A stretch of 6,604 bases of DNA from NCBI GenBank assembly GCA_965364515.1, contig CBDTXZ010000167.1:1-6604 (forward strand). The letters run 5' to 3'. A program made the position numbers and the translations under genes. Of this stretch, positions 1-6,101 are shown piece by piece. This stretch comes from JAHEDH01 sp965364515. Its GTDB lineage: Bacteria > Actinomycetota > Acidimicrobiia > Spongiisociales > ZC4RG35. Each line of letters begins with the position of its first letter. The first letter of the stretch is position 1. The notes under the pieces were generated by a model. The model searched no databases and was not told the DNA's origin. It saw only the letters and a program-made list of their open reading frames with translations.

Positions 1-36
1 GTCGAAGTCGCGAATCCCGGACCCCGGCGCGATCAC
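1..36 (-). CDS. Possible start of a further leftward gene, cut by the window edge
   Basis: A GTG codon at 36-34 overlaps the TGA stop of the HNH gene (35-33) in a four-base GTGA arrangement typical of translationally coupled genes. The frame stays open for all 12 codons up to the edge and reads MIAPGSGIRDFD. Twelve residues are too few to assign a family or to be sure this is a gene. The only support is the overlap geometry and the absence of a terminator-like hairpin after the HNH stop. Treat it as a pointer to look upstream of this contig position. Confidence 0.3.
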   Translation of the reverse strand, partial: MIAPGSGIRDFD

Positions 37-530
37 CCGGCCAGCAGGTAGCGGTTCCAGACCGGATCGAGCCGATAGCCGGCCGACGCGTAGATCCAGC
101 CGTACCGCTGCGGGGGCTCGGGGCGCTTCAACAGCGTCAGATTGGCCTCCGACGGGAGCCGGCTGCCTTTCCTGACGTTGCATCGCCGGCAGGCGGCGAC
201 GACGTTGTCCCAGGTGTTCTGACCACCTCGTGACTTCGGAATGACGTGATCGATGCTCTCGGCAGGACCCCGGCAGTACTGGCACATGTGGCCGTCGCGA
301 CCGAACACCGCACGCCTCGTCACCGGGACGGTTCGCTGGTAGGGCACCTTCACGAACTGCGTCAGCTTGACGACGGAGGGAACCGGGAAGGTGCTGGATT
401 CCGATGCCCACTCTTCGGCTTGACGCTCCAGCACGACGGCCTTGCCGCGGATCACGAGCACGACCGCGCGGCGACTACTGACGACGGACAGTGGTTCGTA
501 TGTCGCGTTCAGGATCAGCGCGCCTGGCAC
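33..530 (-). CDS. HNH endonuclease family protein (four-cysteine zinc type)
   Basis: A 165-residue protein predicted to be a metal-dependent HNH nuclease. The N-terminal part (about 1-65) is the conserved lead-in LILNATYEPLSVVSSRRAVVL found in many stand-alone actinobacterial HNH proteins. The HNH fold spans about residues 72-127. It has a first CxxC knuckle (C83, C86), the DH pair (D94, H95), an Asn in WDNVV (N109), a second CxxC (C114, C117), and the CNxRKG tail with N118 and K121. The four cysteines should bind a structural zinc, while H95 and N109 are the likely active-site residues. The start is GTG at 530, chosen because a perfect AGGAGG lies five bases upstream. It is the third visible gene of a leftward block, 76 bases after the unknown protein. 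No methylase, terminase or toxin partner is visible, so a restriction role is unsupported and the cellular role is open. The family call is firm; the function is not. Confidence 0.9.
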   Translation of the reverse strand: MPGALILNATYEPLSVVSSRRAVVLVIRGKAVVLERQAEEWASESSTFPVPSVVKLTQFVKVPYQRTVPVTRRAVFGRDGHMCQYCRGPAESIDHVIPKSRGGQNTWDNVVAACRRCNVRKGSRLPSEANLTLLKRPEPPQRYGWIYASAGYRLDPVWNRYLLAG

Positions 531-535
531 CTTGG

Positions 536-541
536 CCTCCT
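536..541 (-). promoter_or_regulatory. Strong Shine-Dalgarno site of the HNH gene
   Basis: On the minus strand the sequence AGGAGG is followed by the five-base spacer CCAAG and then GTG. It decides the non-ATG start at 530 and is the best ribosome site in the window, suggesting efficient independent initiation of the HNH gene within the leftward transcript. Confidence 0.75.
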
Positions 542-577
542 GCGGTGGCAGGATACCGGCGCTCTCGGGCTTGGAAC

Positions 578-591
578 GGCGTTTTCACGCC
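578..591 (-). other. Small GAAA-loop hairpin between the unknown gene and the HNH gene
   Basis: Read on the minus strand, GGCGT-GAAA-ACGCC forms a perfect five-pair stem closed by a GNRA tetraloop. It lies 15 bases after the stop of the 607-1251 gene and about 37 bases before the HNH ribosome site. No U-tract follows, so it is unlikely to be an intrinsic terminator. It may be an RNA-processing or stability element in a polycistronic message, or chance in GC-rich DNA. Confidence 0.3.
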
Positions 592-606
592 TCGCCGCGA
601 GCTCGG

Positions 607-1251
607 TCAGAGGCGATCGAACTGGTCGACGATATGGCTGCACGCGTCTCGAAGTGCGATGGCGAGGCTGCCACGAATCACACTCGCGCCGACCGCCGCG
701 ACCGAGTTCCGGCGGGCCACGACGATGACCAGATCGGTGCCGTCCACGTCGAAGCGATCGATCGCGATCCTCGACGGGAAGGGAGCGCCCCTCCATTCGC
801 ACAATGCCCGGATCATGGCGTCGGCGGCTCCGAGCGGTGTGGCGTCGGCGACGGCCTCCACGACCCTTGACCCGTCGCTCAACCGGACGGTCATTTGGTC
901 GCCTGTAGGGATGATCGCCGGGGAGGGAAGCCCGACCACCGGCGAGACGGCCTCGTGCGCGTGCGGCTCCGGCGGGACCGGGGCCCGCTCCTCGACCACG
1001 CCGTTGCCGCGCTCGACTCCGTCATCCTCGAGCTCGAGCTCGGGAATCGCTCCGGGAGTGCCTGCCTTCTTCCGCGTCGATCCCTTCAAACCGTACGCCA
1101 CGAGGATCCGTCGGATCTCCTCGAGAACCTCGGACTCGTCGGTGCCCTCGTTCATCCTCACCCGGATGCCCTCGAGCCCGTCGTCACTCAGCTCGATCAC
1201 GATGTCGGACACCCCTGCGACATCTCGCAGTCTCTGCTCCAACCCTGTCAT
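607..1251 (-). CDS. Unrecognised two-domain protein
   Basis: A 214-residue soluble protein that I cannot assign to a named family. Residues 1-56 form a compact charged domain (LEQRLRDVAGVSDIVIEL, then a DDGLEGIRVR strand and an EVLEEIRRILVAYGL helix). The pattern helix-strand-strand-helix is reminiscent of small ferredoxin-like or ACT-like folds. Residues 57-118 are an acidic, Pro- and Glu-rich linker with an ELELEDD run and PVPPEPHAHE. Residues 119-214 look alpha/beta, with TVRLSDGSRVVEAVAD, a helix, DLVIVVARR, and VIRGSLAIALRDACSHIV. There is no signal peptide or membrane segment. The ATG at 1251 is preferred because it falls ten bases after the stop of the upstream small ORF and has GGGA five bases before it. 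An in-frame ATG at 1314 with GAGGG upstream, and a longer extension to 1482, are alternatives. The gene lies between the small ORF and the HNH gene, in one direction, probably one operon. Confidence is high that it is coding and nil on function. Confidence 0.8.
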   Translation of the reverse strand: MTGLEQRLRDVAGVSDIVIELSDDGLEGIRVRMNEGTDESEVLEEIRRILVAYGLKGSTRKKAGTPGAIPELELEDDGVERGNGVVEERAPVPPEPHAHEAVSPVVGLPSPAIIPTGDQMTVRLSDGSRVVEAVADATPLGAADAMIRALCEWRGAPFPSRIAIDRFDVDGTDLVIVVARRNSVAAVGASVIRGSLAIALRDACSHIVDQFDRL

Positions 1252-1261
1252 CTCGTTCCCA

Positions 1262-1486
1262 TCATCCCCGTGCCCTTCGCTGCCGCCGTCGCCATTCGAT
1301 GAAATCCACGACATCTTCCCTCGCGGCCGACGCCGACGGATCTCCGTACGCCGTCTCCAGCCGCCATGCGAGATGGGGCTTCGAGGGTCCTGGCAAACGG
1401 TTTCCCGTGCGCCACCAGGAACGACGAGTGTGGGAAACGGCGACGCGAACTGCCTCCACAGCGATTCCCAACCATCTCCCAAACAT
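1262..1486 (-). CDS. Small unrecognised basic protein
   Basis: A 74-residue ORF on the minus strand, ending ten bases before the start of the 607-1251 gene in a normal operon spacing. The N-terminal part (1-33) is a short amphipathic, Trp/Val/Arg-rich stretch (MFGRWLGIAVEAVRVAV) that could touch the membrane but is too short and too charged to be a confident transmembrane helix. The C-terminal part carries the most protein-like signal: HLAWRLETAYGDPSASA followed by the helix REDVVDFIEWRRRQRRARG. That looks like a compact helical unit with a conserved-type aromatic/Arg core and a very basic tail. I believe similar small actinobacterial proteins with a 'T-x-YG ... DVVxxxxW-R-R' pattern exist, but this is recall, not a search. 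The start is uncertain: ATG at 1486 has only weak GGGGTG upstream, and in-frame ATG codons at 1501 and 1525 also exist. It overlaps a possible N-terminal extension of the next gene in another frame, so only one of the two can be right over 1262-1314. Confidence 0.5.
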   Translation of the reverse strand: MFGRWLGIAVEAVRVAVSHTRRSWWRTGNRLPGPSKPHLAWRLETAYGDPSASAAREDVVDFIEWRRRQRRARG

Positions 1487-1636
1487 CCACACCCCGCTCA
1501 TCCATTGTCGAGCAGGCCGCCGCACCGATCGGAGATCGCTGCGAAGCCCGGGTCGACGCCTCCGACATACAGGCTACCCGGGGGACATCATTTGACCAGG
1601 GGTACAATTTCGAGCGCAACCAAGGGAGCCCACAGC
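1487..1636. promoter_or_regulatory. Divergent intergenic region between the leftward block and the moxR operon
   Basis: About 150 bases separate the presumed starts of two divergent transcription units. If the small ORF at 1262-1486 is not real, the gap grows to 385 bases. I see no convincing ORF of its own here. On the plus strand TACAAT at 1603-1608 is a candidate -10 for the moxR operon. On the minus strand GACAAT (1509-1504) is a weak -10-like hexamer that would place a transcript start about ten bases before the small ORF. No clear -35 partner is visible for either. Confidence 0.45.
1603..1608 (+). promoter_or_regulatory. Candidate -10 element for the moxR operon
   Basis: TACAAT matches the TAnnnT rule of vegetative actinobacterial promoters and sits in a locally AT-richer patch. 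It would start transcription near 1615 and give a leader of about 20 bases carrying the GGGAG ribosome site at 1624-1628. The nearby TTGACC at 1592-1597 is only five bases upstream, too close to serve as its -35. No good -35 is found at 16-18 bases spacing, so the call rests on the -10 alone. Confidence 0.35.
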
Positions 1637-2614
1637 GTGAAGACCGTTTCCACCGATCAGATCGACAAGTTCGCCGGGCGTTTCGATGCAGTGGCATCGA
1701 ACGTCGAGCGGGTCATCCAGGGGAAACGCGAGGCCGTCGAACTCGTCCTGCTGTGTCTCTTCGCAGAGGGTCACGTTCTCATCGAGGATGTGCCGGGGGT
1801 CGGCAAGACCCTCTTGGCCAAGTCGATGGCTCGGTCGATCGACTGCACCTTCACACGAATCCAATTCACGCCGGACCTGCTGCCGTCGGACGTGACCGGG
1901 GTCTCGATCTGGGATCGACAGGCATCGGAGTTCGTCTTCAAAGAAGGCGCGATCTTCGCCAACGTGGTCGTCGGCGACGAGATCAACCGGGCGAGCCCGA
2001 AGACCCAGGCCGCATTGCTGGAGGCGATGGAGGAGCGCCAGGTGACGAGCGACGGCATCACGAGAGCGTTGGCACCTCCCTTCATCGTCGTGGCGACACA
2101 GAACCCACTCGAGCACGAGGGCACCTACCCGCTTCCCGAGGCGCAGCTCGACCGTTTCATGATGCGCGTCAAGATCGGCTACCCGTCCAGGGCCAAAGGC
2201 CTCGAGATCCTCGACACCCACGGAGTGCGCTCGACGTTCCTCGATCTCGAACCCGTCATCGCGGCCGCCGAGGTCGTCGACATGATCGAGATCGCCCGGA
2301 CGGTCCACGTCTCCGATCCGGTGAAGGGATACATCATCGACCTCGTCGAGGCGACGCGGTCGAACGATGAGATCCTGCTCGGCGCCTCGCCTCGCTCGGC
2401 ATTGTTCCTGCAACGCGTCGCCCGAGCGCGAGCGGCCGCCGATGGTCGCGAATACGTCACACCCGACGACGTCAAGGCGCTCGCGCTGCCCGTGCTCGAA
2501 CACCGAATGGCACTCCGCCCCGAGGCGCAGATGCGGGGAACCGCAATCGACCGAACGATCGACTCCGTTCTGTCGTCACTCAAGGTGCCGTCTGCGACCC
2601 GGATCGCAAATTGA
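1637..2614 (+). CDS. moxR: MoxR-family AAA+ ATPase
   Basis: A 325-residue cytoplasmic AAA+ ATPase of the MoxR group (AAA_3 plus C-terminal lid). MoxR proteins use ATP hydrolysis to remodel or mature partner proteins, commonly ones with von Willebrand A-like domains encoded next door. Visible motifs are Walker A DVPGVGKT (51-58), Walker B VVVGDEINRA (110-119; Gly where Ala is more usual before the DE pair), sensor 1 VVATQNP (151-157), the family signature EGTYPLPEAQLDRF (161-174), and sensor 2 GASPRSAL (249-256, Arg253). Length is normal for the family. The same frame is open far upstream, but homology begins only after the GTG at 1637, which has GGGAG eight bases before it; the preceding frame is low-complexity Ser/Arg/Pro and is shadow sequence over the leftward genes. 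Its TGA overlaps the next start in TTGA. It is the first gene of the three-gene rightward operon. The family call is very secure; the precise client is inferred to be the DUF58 neighbour. Confidence 0.96.
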   Translation: MKTVSTDQIDKFAGRFDAVASNVERVIQGKREAVELVLLCLFAEGHVLIEDVPGVGKTLLAKSMARSIDCTFTRIQFTPDLLPSDVTGVSIWDRQASEFVFKEGAIFANVVVGDEINRASPKTQAALLEAMEERQVTSDGITRALAPPFIVVATQNPLEHEGTYPLPEAQLDRFMMRVKIGYPSRAKGLEILDTHGVRSTFLDLEPVIAAAEVVDMIEIARTVHVSDPVKGYIIDLVEATRSNDEILLGASPRSALFLQRVARARAAADGREYVTPDDVKALALPVLEHRMALRPEAQMRGTAIDRTIDSVLSSLKVPSATRIAN

Positions 2615-3792
2615 CGCTGACCGAACGAGGTTGGGCGTTCTCCGGTATCGCCGTTGCGCTCGTCTTCCTGTGGGTCGTCCTCGGCGAAATCGAGTTCCTC
2701 GCCGGAGGCGCACTCGTGACGGCAGGGCTGGTGTTCTCGGTCCTCGTGACTCGTTTCGGCCACCCGGAGGTCGCCGTGACCCGCCACCTCTCGCCCACTC
2801 TCGTCCACGAAGGCGACGAGGCCGCCGTCGACAGCAAGGTCGCAAACCGGGGCAGGTACGCGTTGTTGAACGCCGAGTTCACCGACGACGTGGGCCAGCT
2901 CGGATCCGCCGTCTTCCAGATCGGACGCCTCGCTTCCAAGGCGACCGCAGATGCCGCATACCGGATCGTCTGCCGACCCCGAGGCGTGTATCAAGTCGGA
3001 CCTGCGACGATCCGGGTGACGGACCCGCTTGGTTTCGCTTTCACTGAGCAGGTGCTCGATTCGACAGACCGCCTGATCGTCTACCCGGCCGTGGAAGAGC
3101 TCAACGGTTTCCCGATCACTCGCGGAAGAGATCCAGCCATGCAGGCCTCACGCCCCGAGTTCTCCCAGAACGGTGGCGAGGACTTCTTCACCCTGCGCGA
3201 ATACGAGCGGGGCGACGACCTCCGCTTCGTCCATTGGCCCTCATCGGCCCGTACCGACACGCTGATGATCAAACAGCTCGAGACGCCGTGGCAATCTCGG
3301 GCGTTGGTGCTCTTCGATCTCCGCAAGCACGCCTACGAGTCGAGTGAGCACTTCGAGAAGGCGGTACGCGGCGCCGCCTCGGTGGTGAGGCATCTCGCTC
3401 GATCCGGATTCGACGCCGACCTGTGGGCAGGAGGAGCCCAGACGCTTGGAGTCGACCACTACACGACGGTCATGGAGCGGCTCGCAATGGTCGATGTGGA
3501 GCCGGAACTCGATCTCCGCGCCGTCGCTTCACGGATGCGCCAGACCGGGCGCGGAGGAGCACTGGTGCTGGTGACCGGGATCGCCGACCACGAGCTGCTC
3601 GAGGTGCACCGTCTGCTCTCCCGCGACTATCGGAGCACGATCGTCATGGCGGCGACCGACACATCACCGACGGCACTCCACTCGCTCCAACGGGCCGGCG
3701 CCCTCACCATGACGGTGTCACCCGAAGAGTCGTGGGCGCAGGCATGGGCGACGATCACGAGTAGGCAATGGCTCGGCACTTCCGCTGGCTGA
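2611..3792 (+). CDS. DUF58 domain membrane-anchored protein (vWA-like), MoxR partner
   Basis: A 393-residue protein with two N-terminal membrane helices (about 9-24 and 28-47), a beta-rich region, and a DUF58/vWA-like C-terminal half. The beta region includes RGVYQVGPATIRVTDPLGF (124-142), a usual lead-in for this family. The DUF58 signature is FFTLREYERGDDLRFVHWPS (192-211). After it comes the first vWA-type strand ALVLFDLRKH (231-240) and later GALVLVTGIAD. The metal-binding DxSxS motif expected in a true vWA is replaced by DLRKH, so metal-dependent ligand binding is doubtful. The start is TTG at 2611, sharing TTGA with the moxR stop. No Shine-Dalgarno precedes it and there is no earlier Met that fits, so initiation is probably by translational coupling. 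The protein most likely links the ATPase to the membrane enzyme encoded after it. The family is firm; the molecular role is inferred from context. Confidence 0.93.
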   Translation: MTLTERGWAFSGIAVALVFLWVVLGEIEFLAGGALVTAGLVFSVLVTRFGHPEVAVTRHLSPTLVHEGDEAAVDSKVANRGRYALLNAEFTDDVGQLGSAVFQIGRLASKATADAAYRIVCRPRGVYQVGPATIRVTDPLGFAFTEQVLDSTDRLIVYPAVEELNGFPITRGRDPAMQASRPEFSQNGGEDFFTLREYERGDDLRFVHWPSSARTDTLMIKQLETPWQSRALVLFDLRKHAYESSEHFEKAVRGAASVVRHLARSGFDADLWAGGAQTLGVDHYTTVMERLAMVDVEPELDLRAVASRMRQTGRGGALVLVTGIADHELLEVHRLLSRDYRSTIVMAATDTSPTALHSLQRAGALTMTVSPEESWAQAWATITSRQWLGTSAG

Positions 3793-6098
3793 CCGGGGCA
3801 CTCGCCCTCGCTCTCGTCACCGCCAGGCTGACGCGTCTGCTCCAGCCCACGACGTCGGGGCCGTCATGGGTCGTGGTCGTCCTGTCGATGGCCGTCATGG
3901 GCGGGGTGATCACATGGGTGGCCACGAGCTACCGCATCTCGTGGGTCTCGATCGCTTCGATCAACGCCGTGGGCATCATCATCGCCGGGTTGCGCGTCAT
4001 GGCCCCCGGCACAATGGCGTGGGGGCTGATCCCCACGAGTGAGACGTTAGGAGCCCTGGGCAGCGAGATCGGGTTCGCCGCAGAGGTCTTCAGGTTCGGA
4101 GCGGCACCGGTGCTTCCGATCCCCGGCCTCGTGGCCGCGATCGGATCACTGTTCTGGGTCTTCGGAGCTCTGCTCGCCGTGGCGGCCATCACCGAACGCT
4201 CGTGGATCGGGTCAGCGCCCGCATTGGTGTTCTACTTGCAGCTCGCCACCCTCGATCGTCGAAACTCGACGCTCACCTGGATCGCCGCCTTCGCGATCGT
4301 CGCGACCCTCGCGGTCCTCGCTGCCGGCCCGCGAGCCGATCGAAGGACCGGGCGGCTCCGCGATCCCGGCGGGATGATGATCACGAGACGCTCCGGAGCG
4401 ACTCCGACGGTGCTCGCCGGGATCATGGTCGTCTCGGCCGTCGTCGCGACGTCCGCACTCGCCGAGACCGTGCCGGAGGCCGGATCGATCGATTGGCGAA
4501 CGAACAGCGGGATCGGGACCGGCTTGTATGGACAGGGGACGTCGCTGAACCTGTTCGTCGGACTCCAACAGAACGTCTTGTCGTTGAGCGATGATCCGGT
4601 GTTCGTCGCCAGGGTCAGCGACTCGGCACCGGCGAACGACGAGCTCTTCTGGCGCCTCCTCACCCTCGACGTCTTCGACGGCACCAATTGGATCCCAGGA
4701 GCCCAGACGTTCTCTCAGCAGGGCGAGACTCGCTACGAGCGGGAGGAATGGCAGTTCCAGGGACCAACCATCGAGATGAGCGCCCGCGTCCGCATCGCAG
4801 GCCTGACCCAGCAACTCCTGCCGGTCCTCTACTCCACGACGTACCTCGAGAGCCCCAACGCCCTGATCGCCGACAGCTTCCGGGTTCGAGAGGACGGTTC
4901 GATCGGGATCGACGTACGGACCCGCGACGGGTGGGAGTACGAGATCCGCGCCGACGTCCCCGACCCCGACATCGCCCAGTTGGCCTCGATCGGCGGAGAG
5001 CTGAGCCCCATCTTCGACGAGGCCGTGGCCCAGGGCGCCATCAATCTGTCACCGAGGGACACCACCTTCGTCCCACGCCCCGAGGAGGTCGACACCTATC
5101 TCGAGCTCCCCGACGATCTCTCACTGGCGATCAGGAACGCTGCGAGCGAGATCACCGAACCCGGATTCACGAGGTTCGAGAAAGCTCTCATCCTCGAGGC
5201 GTTCTTCCGAGACGACGACAAGTTCATCTACTCGACCGACGTCAGCACCGGCCACAGCTCGCTCGATCTCGAGGACTGGCTACTCGACCCCGAGAGCCCG
5301 AACTTCCGCACCGGCTACTGCGAGCAGTTCGCGACTGCGATGGCAGTGATGGCGAGATCGATCGGGCTGCCGAGCCGAGTCGTGCTCGGATTCACTCCCG
5401 GAGAGGTGGTGAATCGTGACGATGGGTCCGAATTGATCGTCGTGCGAGAGCGCAACGCCCACGCATGGGTCGAGATCTGGATGGATGGCCAGGGATGGAT
5501 TCGTTTCGATCCGACACCCCGCTCGGACGGCGTCAACAACTCGCTCGCCCAGCAGGAGATCGGTTTCGACGCCCGAGCCTTCGTGCCCGCTCCGGAGGAT
5601 CCCACCGCGACCGGGATCGGTGATCGACTTCCCGGCGAGCGCGATCCCGCGCTCCCCGACTTCGACGAGTTCCTCGGCGACTCGACCCCGGACCTGCGAG
5701 CCGACACGGGACTCCAGGTCCCCGCCTGGACGGTGTGGACGCTCGTCGTTCTGGCGGCGGGTGCGACCTTGCCGATCTACAAGATGGTTCGCCGCCGCAG
5801 GCGACTTGCGGCCGTGGCCACAGGCAACATCGAAGTGGCGTGGATCGAGATCACGGACCGACTCCGCGACCTCGGGTCCGAGGTCAGCACCGACCTCACT
5901 CCGATCGAGATCGCGGAGTCGCGCCACGACGACCTGGTTCCCCTTGCGCGCATCTACAGCGCGGTTGCGTACGGAGGCTCACCGACGGGTGATGCGAGAC
6001 GGGCATTCCACCTGGCGGACCGCCGTCTGAGCAGCGATCAGGGTGCGACGGACCGGATCAGGGAGCGGGTGTCGATGGGGTCGATCCGACGCCGTTGA
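3768..6098 (+). CDS. Transmembrane transglutaminase-like protein (TgpA / DUF3488 type)
   Basis: A 776-residue multidomain membrane enzyme. About six hydrophobic segments lie in the first 232 residues (around 7-26, 33-53, 58-78, 118-142, 148-186, 213-232). A long extracytoplasmic region follows to about 650, then one helix (653-672), an RRRRR stop-transfer (675-679) and a helical cytoplasmic tail of about 95 residues in the place where relatives carry DUF4129. The transglutaminase core spans about 465-590. Its papain-like triad appears complete: Cys518 in GYCEQFATAMAVMAR, His565 in NAHAWVEIW and Asp581 in RFDPTPR. Family members act as transglutaminases or, more often in bacteria, as cysteine peptidases; the substrate here is unknown. 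The ATG at 3768 overlaps the DUF58 gene by 25 bases, with a weak GTAGG just upstream, so translation is probably coupled. The architecture matches the common MoxR / DUF58 / transglutaminase operon. It ends three bases before the convergent MerR gene. Confidence 0.93.
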   Translation: MARHFRWLTGALALALVTARLTRLLQPTTSGPSWVVVVLSMAVMGGVITWVATSYRISWVSIASINAVGIIIAGLRVMAPGTMAWGLIPTSETLGALGSEIGFAAEVFRFGAAPVLPIPGLVAAIGSLFWVFGALLAVAAITERSWIGSAPALVFYLQLATLDRRNSTLTWIAAFAIVATLAVLAAGPRADRRTGRLRDPGGMMITRRSGATPTVLAGIMVVSAVVATSALAETVPEAGSIDWRTNSGIGTGLYGQGTSLNLFVGLQQNVLSLSDDPVFVARVSDSAPANDELFWRLLTLDVFDGTNWIPGAQTFSQQGETRYEREEWQFQGPTIEMSARVRIAGLTQQLLPVLYSTTYLESPNALIADSFRVREDGSIGIDVRTRDGWEYEIRADVPDPDIAQLASIGGELSPIFDEAVAQGAINLSPRDTTFVPRPEEVDTYLELPDDLSLAIRNAASEITEPGFTRFEKALILEAFFRDDDKFIYSTDVSTGHSSLDLEDWLLDPESPNFRTGYCEQFATAMAVMARSIGLPSRVVLGFTPGEVVNRDDGSELIVVRERNAHAWVEIWMDGQGWIRFDPTPRSDGVNNSLAQQEIGFDARAFVPAPEDPTATGIGDRLPGERDPALPDFDEFLGDSTPDLRADTGLQVPAWTVWTLVVLAAGATLPIYKMVRRRRRLAAVATGNIEVAWIEITDRLRDLGSEVSTDLTPIEIAESRHDDLVPLARIYSAVAYGGSPTGDARRAFHLADRRLSSDQGATDRIRERVSMGSIRRR

Positions 6099-6101
6099 GT
6101 C

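Noticed and set aside
1026..1043. Tandem CTCGAG/GAGCTC-like repeat
   Set aside because: It simply encodes the ELELE run in the acidic linker of the 607-1251 protein; it is too short to be a repeat element.
1252..1482. N-terminal extension of the 607-1251 protein
   Set aside because: The added residues are Trp/Arg/Pro-rich with no fold-like pattern, and they conflict with the better-looking small ORF in another frame. The in-frame ATG at 1314 with GAGGG remains a minor alternative.
33..1486. HNH nuclease plus unknown proteins as a new defence system
   Set aside because: There is no modification enzyme, sensor, toxin-antitoxin pair or mobile-element signature, and base composition matches the neighbours. 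The evidence does not go beyond co-orientation.
1575..1604. TACCC / GGGTA inverted repeat as an operator overlapping the -10
   Set aside because: It has only five pairs with a 20-base spacer in GC-rich DNA, so it is likely chance.
1592..1608. TTGACC and TACAAT as a -35/-10 pair
   Set aside because: Only five bases separate the two hexamers, far from the required 16-18.
491..1636. Long open frame on the plus strand running into moxR (apparent 707-residue protein)
   Set aside because: The upstream part is low-complexity Ser/Pro/Arg sequence lying antisense to the leftward genes. MoxR homology starts only at the GTG with its own ribosome site at 1637.
1574..2503. Long minus-strand open frame opposite moxR (309 residues)
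   Set aside because: It is the mirror image of a strongly conserved AAA+ gene, rich in Asp and Arg as expected for antisense GC-rich frames, and has no motifs.
4212..5927. Several long antisense and alternate-frame ORFs over the transglutaminase gene
   Set aside because: They are Arg/Pro-rich shadows caused by GC-rich third positions. The sense frame has clear catalytic motifs and membrane helices.
6055..6088. CGGATC ... GATCCG inverted repeat near the end of the transglutaminase gene
   Set aside because: It is six pairs around a 23-base loop inside coding sequence with no U-tract. GATC/TCGA-rich words recur throughout this genome's coding DNA.
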